Assembly (NCBI GenBank): GCA_947458265.1
Contig: CANGYF010000020.1
Span: 1-64,000 of the forward strand
Direction: 5' to 3'
DNA length: 64,000 bases
Source of the DNA: Betaproteobacteria bacterium
GTDB taxonomy: Bacteria > Pseudomonadota > Gammaproteobacteria > Burkholderiales > CAIKXV01
Shown here: one piece after another, positions 26,946 to 38,670 of the stretch
Numbering within the stretch: the first letter of the stretch is position 1
How the letters are laid out: every line of letters starts with the position of its first letter
Made by a program: the position numbers and the translations under genes
The notes under the pieces: model-generated
Databases searched by the model: none
The model's input: the letters and a program-made list of their open reading frames with translations, nothing else
Told to the model about the DNA's origin: nothing

Positions 26946-27776
26946 ATGCACGACACTACCCCCCTGGATCGACAGCCACCACGCGGTGGCGCCGGCACCG
27001 CCGCCCGCCGCCTGCTGCAGGCCTGGGGCGTGCTGCGCTCGCTCTGGATCTACCGTATCCGCGGCCGCCACCGGCATCGCGCAATGGACGCGCTGTACCG
27101 CCAATTCCTGGCACCGGGCGACCTCGCGTTCGACATCGGCAGCCATGTCGGCGACCGCATCGCCTGCTTCCGCCGGCTCGGCTGCCGGGTCGTCGCGGTC
27201 GAGCCGCAGCCGATGCTGGTGCGCGTGCTGCGCGGCCTGCACGGCCGCGACCCTTCGGTCGTGCTGGTCGATTCCGCGATCGGTGCCGCCGAAGGCCAGC
27301 TCGACCTGCACCTGAACCTGCCCAACCCGACCGTGGCCACCGGCTCGCCGGCGTTCATCACCGCCGCCGACGGTGCCCCGCGCTGGGAGGGTCAGCGCTG
27401 GACCGAGACGGTCACCGTACCGGTGACCACGCTGGACGCGCTGGTGCGCCGCCACGGAATGCCGGCGTTCGTGAAGATCGATGTCGAAGGCCTCGAAGGC
27501 GACGTGCTGCAGGGATTGCACGAACCGGTGCCGGCCCTGTCGTTCGAGTTCACGACGATACAGCCGGAGGTCGCACTCGCCTGCATCGAACGCTGCATGC
27601 AGGTCGGCCAATACCGGTTCAACGCTGCGCTCGGCGAGAGCCAGTCGCTGCTGCATCCGTCCTGGCTGGACGCCGACAGCATGGCCGCCTGGCTGCGCGC
27701 GCTGCCGGCCGAGGCGAACTCGGGCGATGTCTACGCACGCCTGGATACCGGCCGAGACGACGCGAGTCCTGTCTAG
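26946..27776 (+). CDS. FkbM family methyltransferase
   Basis: 276 aa from ATG 26946 ([14 protein letters not shown]); the longer track frame overlaps the divergent lpdA start. Core features: [30 protein letters not shown] (SAM-binding loop), [15 protein letters not shown] and [34 protein letters not shown], the diagnostic FkbM block. FkbM enzymes O-methylate sugars or polyketides; the acceptor is unknown. No surface polysaccharide genes surround it. Its stop overlaps the proA end by four bases (convergent). Confidence 0.88.
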   Translation: MHDTTPLDRQPPRGGAGTAARRLLQAWGVLRSLWIYRIRGRHRHRAMDALYRQFLAPGDLAFDIGSHVGDRIACFRRLGCRVVAVEPQPMLVRVLRGLHGRDPSVVLVDSAIGAAEGQLDLHLNLPNPTVATGSPAFITAADGAPRWEGQRWTETVTVPVTTLDALVRRHGMPAFVKIDVEGLEGDVLQGLHEPVPALSFEFTTIQPEVALACIERCMQVGQYRFNAALGESQSLLHPSWLDADSMAAWLRALPAEANSGDVYARLDTGRDDASPV

Positions 27777-29029
27777 CCGCGCACCTGCCCGTCGCCGATC
27801 ACCACCCACTTCTGGTTGGTGAGTCCTTCCAGGCCCACCGGCCCGCGCGCATGCAGCCGGTCGGTGGAGATGCCGATCTCGGCACCGAGCCCGTACTCGA
27901 AGCCGTCGGCGAACCGGGTCGATGCATTCACCATCACCGAGCTCGAATCGACCTCGCGCAGGAACCGGCGCGCCCGCGACAGGTCTTCGGTGACGATGGC
28001 ATCCGTATGCTGGGAGCCGTAGCGCGCGATGTGCTCGATCGCCTGGTCGAGGCCGTCGACGATGCGCACGGCCAGGATCGCGTCCAGGTACTCGGCATAC
28101 CAGTCCGCCTCGGTCGCCTCGAGCATGCCTGGTACCAGCGCACGTGCGGCCGCATCTCCGCGCAGCTCGATGCCCTTCTGGCGGTAGACCTCGGCCAGCC
28201 GGGGCAGCACGGCGGCGGCGACAGGACGATCGACCAGCAGCGTCTCCATCGTGTTGCAGGTGGACAGCCGCTGCGTCTTCGCGTTATCGGCGATGCGCAC
28301 CGCCTTGTCGAGGTCGGCTGCAGCATCGATGTAGACGTGGCAGACACCGTCCAGGTGCTTGATCACCGGCACCCGCGCTTCGGCGGAGATGCGTTCGATC
28401 AGGCCCTTGCCGCCACGCGGCACGATGACGTCGATGTATTCGGGCATGGTGATCATCTGCCCGACCGCTGCACGGTCGGTCGTCGACAGCACCTGCACCA
28501 CCTCCTGGGGCAGCCCTGCCTCGCGCAGGCCCTGGTGCACGCAGGCCGCGATCGCCTGGTTCGAGTGCACCGCCTCGGAACCGCCGCGCAGCACCGTCGC
28601 GTTGCCCGACTTCAGGCACAGCGATGCGGCCTCCACCGTCACGTTCGGACGCGATTCGTAGATGATGCCGACCACGCCCAGCGGTACCCGCATGTGGCCG
28701 ACCTGGATGCCCGACGGCCGGAAGCGCAGCCCGGTGATCTCGCCCACCGGATCGGGTAGCGCGGCCACCTCGGCCAGGCCCTGGGCCATCGTCGCGATGG
28801 TCTTCGGCGACAGCGTGAGGCGGTCGACCATCGGCGCATCGAGCCCGGCGGCGCGTGCGGCATCCACGTCGCGTGCATTCGCCGCGAGCAGCGCGTTCGA
28901 GCCGCGCGTGAGCGCCTCGGCGGCAGCGAGCAGCGCCCGGTTCTTGGTGGCGGTGTCGGCACGGGCAATGGCGCGTGCGGCTGCACGCGCGGCCTTGCCG
29001 ACCGAAACCATGTAGGTCTGGACATCCAT
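27773..29029 (-). CDS. proA: ProA, gamma-glutamyl phosphate reductase
   Basis: 418 aa from ATG 29029 ([22 protein letters not shown]). Aldehyde-dehydrogenase-like fold with the ProA signatures [45 protein letters not shown], the catalytic Cys in [16 protein letters not shown] and [25 protein letters not shown]. It reduces gamma-glutamyl phosphate to glutamate semialdehyde in proline synthesis. It ends the leuS-lptE-holA-proA run, 37 bases after holA. Confidence 0.97.
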   Translation of the reverse strand: MDVQTYMVSVGKAARAAARAIARADTATKNRALLAAAEALTRGSNALLAANARDVDAARAAGLDAPMVDRLTLSPKTIATMAQGLAEVAALPDPVGEITGLRFRPSGIQVGHMRVPLGVVGIIYESRPNVTVEAASLCLKSGNATVLRGGSEAVHSNQAIAACVHQGLREAGLPQEVVQVLSTTDRAAVGQMITMPEYIDVIVPRGGKGLIERISAEARVPVIKHLDGVCHVYIDAAADLDKAVRIADNAKTQRLSTCNTMETLLVDRPVAAAVLPRLAEVYRQKGIELRGDAAARALVPGMLEATEADWYAEYLDAILAVRIVDGLDQAIEHIARYGSQHTDAIVTEDLSRARRFLREVDSSSVMVNASTRFADGFEYGLGAEIGISTDRLHARGPVGLEGLTNQKWVVIGDGQVRG

Positions 29030-29066
29030 GGCTTCGAAGTCTATCCGGTTTCGGCCTCCGCCCGGG

Positions 29067-30107
29067 TCAGCCGGGCCGGGCGCCCGCGCGGCGCGGCGCG
29101 TTCGCCAGCCCGAGGCACAGCGCCGTGACCAGTTGCCAGGGATCGCGCGTGCCCAGCCCCTTCGATGCACGGTCGATCTCGGCGACCGCGCGCAGGGCAC
29201 GCCGCGCGCGGCGCGCGTCGATCCGGCCCGCCGCGCGACCGATCGGGCCGGTCCGTGCGCCGAACACACCGGCCTCGCGCAGCGCCGCGTCCTTCGGCCG
29301 ACCGGCGTCCAGTGCATCGTGCACGCCGACCAGCGCGCGCAGTTCGTGCGCCAGCGTCCAGGTGACCAGCGGCAGTGGCGAGCCCTCGGCACGAAGACCG
29401 TCGATCATGCGTACCAGCTGGGTGCGTTCGCCCTCGAGCATCATCGCGCCGAGCGCACGCAGGTCGAACCGGCTGACATCGAGCACCGAGCCGCTGACCT
29501 GCTCGAACGACAGCTCGCCGGGCTCGAACGACAGCGCGAGTTTCTCGACTTCCTGGTTTGCCGCCGACAGGTTGCCCTCCACCCGGTCCGCCAGGAACTC
29601 GAGCGTCTCGCGCGCGGCCCGCTGCCCGTTCTTCGCCAGGCGCGCCTCGATCCAGCCGACCAGCCGGTCGCGCGGGAACGGATCGGCGACCACCAGCACG
29701 CCGGCCGACTCCAGCGCCTTCAGCCACGCCGCCTTCATGCCGGACCAGTCGAGCGCCGGCAGGCTGACCAGCGTCACCGTGTCCGGCGGCAGCCGCTTCG
29801 CATACTCTGCGAGCGCCTGGCCACCTTCACGGCCAGGCTTGCCGTTCGGGATGCGTACCTCGACCAGCCGCCGCGAGGCAAACAGCGACAGGGAATCGCC
29901 GGCTGCGCGCAGGGCTTCCCAGCGGAAGCCGGACTCGCTGGTGAGCACGGTGCGTTCATCGAAACCGTCCTGCAGCGCGCGCGCGCGCAGTGCGGCCATG
30001 GCCTCGTGGCCGAGCAGCGGCTCGTTGGCCACGACCGTGTAGAGGGGACCCATTGATGCCCCAGGCCGCTTCAGCGCGGCGGCGAGGTCATCGGCATCGA
30101 TACGCAC
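29067..30107 (-). CDS. holA: HolA, DNA polymerase III delta subunit
   Basis: 346 aa. The N-terminal ATPase-like domain ([42 protein letters not shown]) lacks a Walker A motif, as expected for delta; the middle and collar domains are recognisable ([40 protein letters not shown]). Delta opens the sliding clamp in the clamp-loader complex. It follows lptE by 18 bases. Confidence 0.94.
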   Translation of the reverse strand: MRIDADDLAAALKRPGASMGPLYTVVANEPLLGHEAMAALRARALQDGFDERTVLTSESGFRWEALRAAGDSLSLFASRRLVEVRIPNGKPGREGGQALAEYAKRLPPDTVTLVSLPALDWSGMKAAWLKALESAGVLVVADPFPRDRLVGWIEARLAKNGQRAARETLEFLADRVEGNLSAANQEVEKLALSFEPGELSFEQVSGSVLDVSRFDLRALGAMMLEGERTQLVRMIDGLRAEGSPLPLVTWTLAHELRALVGVHDALDAGRPKDAALREAGVFGARTGPIGRAAGRIDARRARRALRAVAEIDRASKGLGTRDPWQLVTALCLGLANAPRRAGARPG

Positions 30108-30125
30108 GTGCGCGCAGCCAGCCGG

Positions 30126-30704
30126 TCAGGACGCGGAGAGCCGCGCCGTCGAGAGCCTGCGGATCAGCTGCTGCACGGCGTCGCCCTGCATGTCGCGCAC
30201 CAGCAGGATCTCCTCCTGCTCCTTGGCGAGCACCTGCGAATCGTTGAAGGTGATGTCCCGGCGCAGCACGACTTCGCCCGGCGGGATGAACTCACGGCCC
30301 TTGCCGTCGTGCACCCGGTAGGACACGCGGTAGACCAGCTGGAACTCGCGCACCCGGCCGGCGCCCGACAGGGACAGGATGCGCCGCTCCTGCGAGATGC
30401 CCGCGATCTGCAGGATGGCCTGCGCCTGCTTCGGATCGTCGACGATGAGTACATTCCGATTGGCGAGGATGCTGCGCCTGAGTTCGACCGCGAACGCGGT
30501 GTTCTCAGCGCCCTGCAGGGCCATCGTCTCGAACGGGATGTTCGCCGAGCCGCGCAGCCTGAAGCCACAACCCGCGGCCGCGCCTGCGAACGCAAGCAAG
30601 GCGATGCGCTGGAGCGCGGTACGACGCGCGCGGCCGGCAGTGCCATCGATCGCGTTGCCGGGCATGCTGTCACGTGCACTGGCGCACGGGTTGGAAACGT
30701 CCAT
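30126..30704 (-). CDS. lptE: LptE, LPS-assembly lipoprotein
   Basis: 192 aa; start chosen because AGGAGG lies six bases before ATG 30704. A lipoprotein signal occurs after an unusually long basic lead (about 30 residues): IALLAFAGAAAGC, with the lipidated Cys about residue 46. The mature part begins GFRLRGSANIPFETMAL and contains the LptE pattern QLVYRVSYRVHDGKGREFIPPGEVVLRRDITFND. It plugs the LptD barrel in LPS export. Between leuS (54 bases upstream) and holA. Confidence 0.92.
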   Translation of the reverse strand: MDVSNPCASARDSMPGNAIDGTAGRARRTALQRIALLAFAGAAAGCGFRLRGSANIPFETMALQGAENTAFAVELRRSILANRNVLIVDDPKQAQAILQIAGISQERRILSLSGAGRVREFQLVYRVSYRVHDGKGREFIPPGEVVLRRDITFNDSQVLAKEQEEILLVRDMQGDAVQQLIRRLSTARLSAS

Positions 30705-30758
30705 CGCTGCCTCCTGGCCGATGCCGCTACTGTAGCGCGAATGCGCAGCCCGCCACCG

Positions 30759-33437
<2,679 letters not shown>

Positions 33438-33526
33438 TTATAGCGGGCCGGGGCTCGCATCCCCCTGTGCCTGCCGGCGCATCCGCAACGGGCCCCGCGC
33501 AATACCGGATACCCGTGGAGAACTGG

Positions 33527-34513
33527 ATGACCCTGCCGTACCCTGCCTGCACCCACCGTCCTTCGACCGGCACGGACGACGAAGGCCCCACCCCCGTCAG
33601 GGCTCGCCGCCGGCTGCTGATGCTGCTGCCTTGCCTCTGGCCGGTACCCGGCCTGCTGGCATCCGGGGATGCAGCGGCGCAGTCCTCCGGGGCGCGCGAC
33701 GATGCCTGGGTGGCGGCGGTGCAGATGCCGGCCTGGATCGAACGCGCCGGCGTGCGCACGCCACTTTCGCCTGGCACGGTGCTGCGCATCGGCGACGTGG
33801 TGCTGACCGGCGCCGGTGGCCGGGCGCAGGTGCGCCTGGCCGAGGGCAGCCTGGTGCGGCTGGGCGAATCGGGGCGGCTGGCGTTGAGCGACCTGCGCGT
33901 GGCGCGTGGGCCATCAACGGTGCTGTCCGGACTGCTCGACATCGCGCAGGGCGCGTTCCGCTTCACCACCGCCGTCGTGCAACGCGCGAGCAGCGAACGA
34001 GACCTGCAGGTCCGCATCGCGACGGTCACCGTTGGCGTACGCGGCACCGATCTCTGGGGCCGCGGCACTGCCGAGCGCGAAATCGTCTGCCTGATCGAAG
34101 GCCGTATCACCGTGACCCGCGGCAACGAGGCTCCGATCGAGATGAACGACCCGCTGTCGTTCTTCATTGCCCCGACGGGCGCGCCCGCGCTGCCGGTGGC
34201 GCCCGTCGACGCGCAGCAGCTCGCCCAGTGGACGCGCGACACCGATCCGGTCGCCGGTGCCGGTGCCGCAGTGCCGGGCGGTCGCTGGCGGGTCAGCGTT
34301 CTGCGCAGCGACGACCAGGAGGAAGCCCTGAAGTCATTCGATGCGCTGCGCGAGGCCGGGTTCGATGCCCGCATCCGAAGCACGCGCAGCGACGCCGGCG
34401 CGACCTACGAGGTCCGCATCGGCAACCTGTCGACGCAGGCCGAGGCCCGCGGGCTGGCCAGACGCCTGGCCGGGCAACCCGGCGTGAGCGGCGAACCGCA
34501 GGTCGGGCGCTGA
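33527..34513 (+). CDS. FecR-domain protein with C-terminal SPOR domain
   Basis: 328 aa from ATG 33527, preceded by GGAG. After a charged lead (RARRR) comes a signal segment (LLMLLPCLWPVPGLLASGDAAAQ), a FecR domain (about 70-205: RTPLSPGTVLRIGDVVLTGAGGRAQVRLAEGSLVRLGESG, then TVTVGVRGTDLWGRG) and a SPOR domain (about 245-325: WRVSVLRSDDQEEALKSFDALREAGFDARIR, YEVRIGNLSTQAEARGLARRL). FecR domains sense or scaffold at the envelope, and SPOR domains bind denuded septal peptidoglycan, so the protein is periplasmic and may be cell-division associated. It is divergent from leuS and 194 bases upstream of the EAL operon. Confidence 0.85.
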   Translation: MTLPYPACTHRPSTGTDDEGPTPVRARRRLLMLLPCLWPVPGLLASGDAAAQSSGARDDAWVAAVQMPAWIERAGVRTPLSPGTVLRIGDVVLTGAGGRAQVRLAEGSLVRLGESGRLALSDLRVARGPSTVLSGLLDIAQGAFRFTTAVVQRASSERDLQVRIATVTVGVRGTDLWGRGTAEREIVCLIEGRITVTRGNEAPIEMNDPLSFFIAPTGAPALPVAPVDAQQLAQWTRDTDPVAGAGAAVPGGRWRVSVLRSDDQEEALKSFDALREAGFDARIRSTRSDAGATYEVRIGNLSTQAEARGLARRLAGQPGVSGEPQVGR

Positions 34514-34609
34514 GGCAACGACACCCCGCATGCGTGCAGCGCACCATGCGTCTGTCAACAATTGCCTCATGCCACAGCCGCGAGGTGCGTAGAATCGGTG
34601 CCGGCTGCT

Positions 34610-34627
34610 GCCCGAGTGCACTCGGGC
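34610..34627. promoter_or_regulatory. Perfect 18-bp palindrome upstream of the EAL/FIST/kinase operon
   Basis: GCCCGAGTGCACTCGGGC is a perfect inverted repeat, 80 bases before the start of the REC-EAL gene and about 20 bases after a TAGAAT that could be a -10 box. Candidate operator; no gene overlaps it. Confidence 0.45.
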
Positions 34628-34707
34628 ACCATGGACTGGCAGCATGCCGCCATGCGCGGCGCGCAGGTTCCGGCCCCCGCTACACCCTGGAAGAAACTGG
34701 CGCATAG

Positions 34708-37506
34708 ATGCTCACGAGTTCGAATTTCCTGCGCGGCGATGACGTACAACGGCAAGGCAGGTCTGAGCAGACCCGGCCCCGGGTCCTGATAGTCGAAGAC
34801 GAAGCGCTGATCGCATGCGACCTCGAGCGGAGGCTCGATCGCCTGGGATTCGAATCCGTCGGGATCGCCGACAACCGGGACGACGCGCTGGAGCTCTTCC
34901 GCACGACGTACCCGGACCTCGTGCTGATGGACATCTCCATCAGGGGCCCTGTCGATGGCATCGACACCGCGCGCGCGATGCTCGAGTTCGCGGATACCGC
35001 AGTTGTCTTCCTGACAGCCTATGCAGACAATGCAACCGTAGCCCGCGCGTCCGAACTGTCCCCGTACGGCTATATCGCCAAGCCGTTCGACGAACGTACG
35101 CTGGGTGCCACTTGCAAGGTGGCTGTCGCCAGGCATGCGACAGACCGTGACCTGCGCGTGCTGGCACACGTCGCCTCGCGCGCGCCGATCGGGCTGATCG
35201 TGGCCAAAGTGGTCGGCGACGAGCGGCAGATCGTCTTCGCCAATGATGCGTTCGAGCGTATCACCGGCGTGACGGTCGACAGCGTCCTGGGCCACAGGCC
35301 CGGCTTCCTCGCCGAAGAGTCGAGCGCAGCGTGCGTTGCACGCCTCGCTGCGGCCGTCGACAACCTCACCGAAGCGCGGGAGACGATTCAGGGCTGGCGT
35401 CCGGACGGGCAACCGATGTGGAGCCTCATCAGCGTGTCTCCGGTCGTCGGTCCGACCGTACGAGCCAGCCACCTGGTCATCCTGTACGCCGACGTCACCG
35501 GCGAGCGGCAGGCCATGGACGCGGTTGCCGAGCTCCAGCACACCGAACTGGTCGGCCGCTTCTCGGCCGCCATCTGCAACGACTTCAACAACTTCCTCTC
35601 GGTCGTGCTGTCGTACGCAAACCTCGTTTTGCATGCGGTGAACGATCCCGACGTCCAGCACGATGTCGGGCAGATCGTGATGGCAGCCGGCAAGGGCATG
35701 TCGCTGACACGGCAACTGCTCGACTTCGCGCGCTTCGACGAAAAGCCGGTGGCTGCGCATACCGACCTGTCGATCGCGATCCGGGATGCGCGCACGAGGC
35801 TGAAGGTGATTGCCGGACCTGCATGCCGGGTACGGTTCGAACTGCCCGAAGATCCGATCTGGATCCGGCTGTCCACCGAATCGATCGAACAGATCCTCCT
35901 GAACCTTGTCGCCAACGCACGGGATTCGATGCCCGATGGCGGAGCGATCTTCATCACCGCCTTCTGGCCAGGCGAGCCGTCCAAGAGGCCGGGGGCTGGT
36001 GCAAACATCCGGATCGAGGTCAGCGACACCGGCTCCGGCATCGATCCAGCCATCCTGGATCGTGTATTCGAACCCTTCTTCACCACCAAGCCCCGCGATC
36101 TCGGCAGCGGCCTGGGGCTGGCACGCTGCCGCATGCTGGTCGAACGCGCGGGCGGCAGCATCCGCCTGCTCGGCGCCGAGGGCGGCGGAACGAAAGCCGT
36201 GATCGAACTGCCGACCGTCGAGGAGCCGGCAACGGACACGGCAGGCTCGTCGCTGCAGCTGGCGGCCGTGAACGCGCACGGGGCTTCATGCCTGCTGATC
36301 GTGCCAGACGAATCCCTCCGCGCGGCCTATGCGCGTGCGCTTTCGATGGTGGGATTCGCGGTGACCGAAGCGTCGTCTGGACAGGCTGCGATCGAGATGA
36401 TCGACGTGCTCGGCAACACGCTCGACCTGCTGGTCTGCACCGCGTTCCTGCCACCGGGACCGGTCGAGAAGGGGCTCGAGGTTGCTGCGCGAGCACGCAT
36501 CGCCTCGCCGGCATGCCGTGCGATCGTCGCCACCGGGGTCACGGATCGGTTTGATGCCCCGCCCGGGGACCATGTCCGCCTCGTGGACATGCCGCTGAGC
36601 GGCTGGACGCTTGCCCGCCACGCGCTGGAGTTGCTGGGCGCCAGCTCGAACGGTCCGAAGCCTGGCTACGGTGCAGCCAGGATGGCTGAACCAGGTGGCG
36701 CGTCCGAGGCAGAGGCCGCTGCTGCGCTGGCCTTGCCGGGCGAGAGCCGCACAGGCGTGCCGTCGGAGGCGCTCGCCGTCGCGACCGCCGAAATCGAAGC
36801 CGTCGGCCGGGCCTTCGAGGAAAGCCTCGCTTGCCTGCACGTACTGTTCCAGCCCATCGTGCACGCCAACGACGGCTCGCCTTACGGCCACGAGGCGCTG
36901 ATGCGCAGCCTCGGGCCGCTCAAGCGGCCCTCCGAACTGCTCGCCGCGAGCGAGCGCCTGGACCGGGTCGAGGATCTCGGCCGTACCGTCCGGCGATGCA
37001 TCGCCGAGGCCATTTCGAATGACCCTGGCCTGAACCACTGGATCTTCGTGAACCTTCATCCGAAGGAGTTCAGGTCGGGCCTCCTCACGGGACTCGATGA
37101 GCCGCTGCTGCCCTTCGCGTCGCGGATCGTATGGGAAGTGACGGAGCGCGACCAGCTGTCCTATTCGAACGAAATCGCGAACACCCAGCAGGCGCTGAAA
37201 GCGGCCGGCTATCGGGTGGCTATCGACGACCTGGGCGAAGGTTACGCAAGCCTCTCCTGGCTGGTCAGGTTCGTACCCGACATCGCGAAGCTCGACCTGT
37301 CCCTCGTGCGCGGCATCGACCAGTCGCAGATCAAGCGCGACCTCGTGCGCGCGATCGTGGACGCATGCCACAGAAGCGGCACGCTCGTGGTGGCCGAAGG
37401 AGTCGAGACGCTCGAGGAGGCGGCGGTGCTGCGCGACCTCAACTGCGACCTGCTGCAGAGCCATCTCTTTGCGCGGCCGGCGCCGCCGTTCGCCGACTTT
37501 GGATAA
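34708..37506 (+). CDS. REC-PAS-kinase-like-pseudoREC-EAL hybrid c-di-GMP signalling protein
   Basis: 932 aa, soluble. Order: receiver (26-140, intact Asp in LVLMDISIRG, Lys in YIAKPFDE), PAS (150-270), a HisKA-like helix, HATPase (about 380-515), a second receiver-like domain (530-650) and EAL (about 700-930). In the HisKA segment the usual AHDFNN is CNDFNN: the phospho-accepting His is Asn (about residue 291). The ATPase boxes are intact (NLVANARD, DTGSGI, FEPFFTTK, GSGLGLA). The second receiver has CTAFLPPG, so it lacks its Asp. The EAL domain looks active: HEALMRS, NLHPKEF, WEVTERDQ, AIDDLGEGYASL, IAKLDLSLV, VAEGVET, QSHLFARP. It should hydrolyse c-di-GMP under control of the receiver. First gene of a three-gene operon. 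Confidence 0.9.
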   Translation: MLTSSNFLRGDDVQRQGRSEQTRPRVLIVEDEALIACDLERRLDRLGFESVGIADNRDDALELFRTTYPDLVLMDISIRGPVDGIDTARAMLEFADTAVVFLTAYADNATVARASELSPYGYIAKPFDERTLGATCKVAVARHATDRDLRVLAHVASRAPIGLIVAKVVGDERQIVFANDAFERITGVTVDSVLGHRPGFLAEESSAACVARLAAAVDNLTEARETIQGWRPDGQPMWSLISVSPVVGPTVRASHLVILYADVTGERQAMDAVAELQHTELVGRFSAAICNDFNNFLSVVLSYANLVLHAVNDPDVQHDVGQIVMAAGKGMSLTRQLLDFARFDEKPVAAHTDLSIAIRDARTRLKVIAGPACRVRFELPEDPIWIRLSTESIEQILLNLVANARDSMPDGGAIFITAFWPGEPSKRPGAGANIRIEVSDTGSGIDPAILDRVFEPFFTTKPRDLGSGLGLARCRMLVERAGGSIRLLGAEGGGTKAVIELPTVEEPATDTAGSSLQLAAVNAHGASCLLIVPDESLRAAYARALSMVGFAVTEASSGQAAIEMIDVLGNTLDLLVCTAFLPPGPVEKGLEVAARARIASPACRAIVATGVTDRFDAPPGDHVRLVDMPLSGWTLARHALELLGASSNGPKPGYGAARMAEPGGASEAEAAAALALPGESRTGVPSEALAVATAEIEAVGRAFEESLACLHVLFQPIVHANDGSPYGHEALMRSLGPLKRPSELLAASERLDRVEDLGRTVRRCIAEAISNDPGLNHWIFVNLHPKEFRSGLLTGLDEPLLPFASRIVWEVTERDQLSYSNEIANTQQALKAAGYRVAIDDLGEGYASLSWLVRFVPDIAKLDLSLVRGIDQSQIKRDLVRAIVDACHRSGTLVVAEGVETLEEAAVLRDLNCDLLQSHLFARPAPPFADFG

Positions 37507-37524
37507 CCAATCAGGAGAGTGAAC

Positions 37525-38670
37525 TTGCACGACCAGCCAGGCGACGGGAACCACGGAATGCATGTTGTCCACCTCCCGGACAGCGACCTGCCGGCATTGC
37601 GGCGCGGTCTCGCCTCCCTGGTGGAAGCCGGCGCGCAGTCCGTGCAGTTCCTCGGCGCGATAGACGACCAATGGACACCGGAGGGACTCGACCCGATCAT
37701 CGCCGGGCTTGGAATACCGATGTTCGGAGGACTGTTCCCCGGCGTGCTCTTCGAAGGCAAGGCCTGCAAGCGCGGCGCGGTGCTGATCGGACACCCGGTC
37801 CGCACGCGCGTCGTGGCGATCGACATCTCCGGGACTGACGCGCCCCCGCAGGACTGGACGCAGCACCTCGACGGCCTGCACACCATCATCGCGTACCTTG
37901 ACGCCACCTGCTCCAGCGGACACCTGATGCGTGCGTTGTTCGATGCCAGGGGCACGAATGCGACCTGGTGCGGTGGCGGTGCTGGCGGACTCGACTTCGT
38001 CCGCCGCCCGGCGTTGATCACGCCGGAGGGCCTGCGCGCCGGCGTAGCCGTGCTCGCCGGCCTCGACACGACCACGCAGCTGGGCGTGACTCATGGATGG
38101 AAGCCGTTCGGCGATCCCCTGCTGGTCACGGAGTCGCGGGGTAACGACATCGTCACGCTCGACTGGCGCCCGGCGCTCGAGGTCTATCGTGAAGCGGTGG
38201 AACACCACTCCGGGACGCGCTTCGAGCAGCGGGACTTCTTCGAGCTTGCAAGCCGCTTCCCGCTGATGATCGAGCGCTTCGGCGCTGAAGGCGTCGTGCG
38301 CGATCCGCTGTCGAAGCTCGACGACGGCGCAATACGGTGCGCTGGCGACATTCCCGAGCATTCGACCGTGCGGGTAGCCACCGGCGGCTTCGAGGACATG
38401 ATCGAAGCCGCCGCGCGTGCCAAGGAGCAGGCTACCGCATCCGTCGCGCCAGCCGCCGGCACCGTCGCCCTCACCATCGACTGCATCTCGCGCGCGTTGC
38501 TGCTCGGCGACCGTCTTTCGGACGAGCTGGACGTAATGCGCGTCCCCGGAGTACCCCAGGCAGGGGCCCTGACGATCGGGGAAATCGCGAGCAGTTCGAA
38601 CCACTTCCTCCAGGTGCACAACAAGACCACCGTACTGGCGATGATCGCCCCCGGCAGCGGCGCCTCATGA
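37525..38670 (+). CDS. FIST-domain sensor protein, possibly NosP-like
   Basis: About 381 aa. The TTG at 37525 has AGGAG at seven bases; the GTG six bases upstream (track start) is too close to it. FIST_N covers about 20-215 (QSVQFLGAIDDQWTPEGLDPII, MFGGLFPGVLFEGKAC, TWCGGGAGGLDF, THGWKPFGDPLLVTES) and FIST_C about 225-370 (REAVEHHSG, ALTIDCISRALLLGDRL, GALTIGEIASS, NKTTVLAMI). FIST proteins are cytoplasmic small-ligand sensors; the stand-alone type of this length includes NosP, a haem-binding NO sensor that controls a partner kinase. Haem binding here is inference. It sits 18 bases after the EAL gene and overlaps the kinase gene by four bases. Confidence 0.88.
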   Translation: MHDQPGDGNHGMHVVHLPDSDLPALRRGLASLVEAGAQSVQFLGAIDDQWTPEGLDPIIAGLGIPMFGGLFPGVLFEGKACKRGAVLIGHPVRTRVVAIDISGTDAPPQDWTQHLDGLHTIIAYLDATCSSGHLMRALFDARGTNATWCGGGAGGLDFVRRPALITPEGLRAGVAVLAGLDTTTQLGVTHGWKPFGDPLLVTESRGNDIVTLDWRPALEVYREAVEHHSGTRFEQRDFFELASRFPLMIERFGAEGVVRDPLSKLDDGAIRCAGDIPEHSTVRVATGGFEDMIEAAARAKEQATASVAPAAGTVALTIDCISRALLLGDRLSDELDVMRVPGVPQAGALTIGEIASSSNHFLQVHNKTTVLAMIAPGSGAS

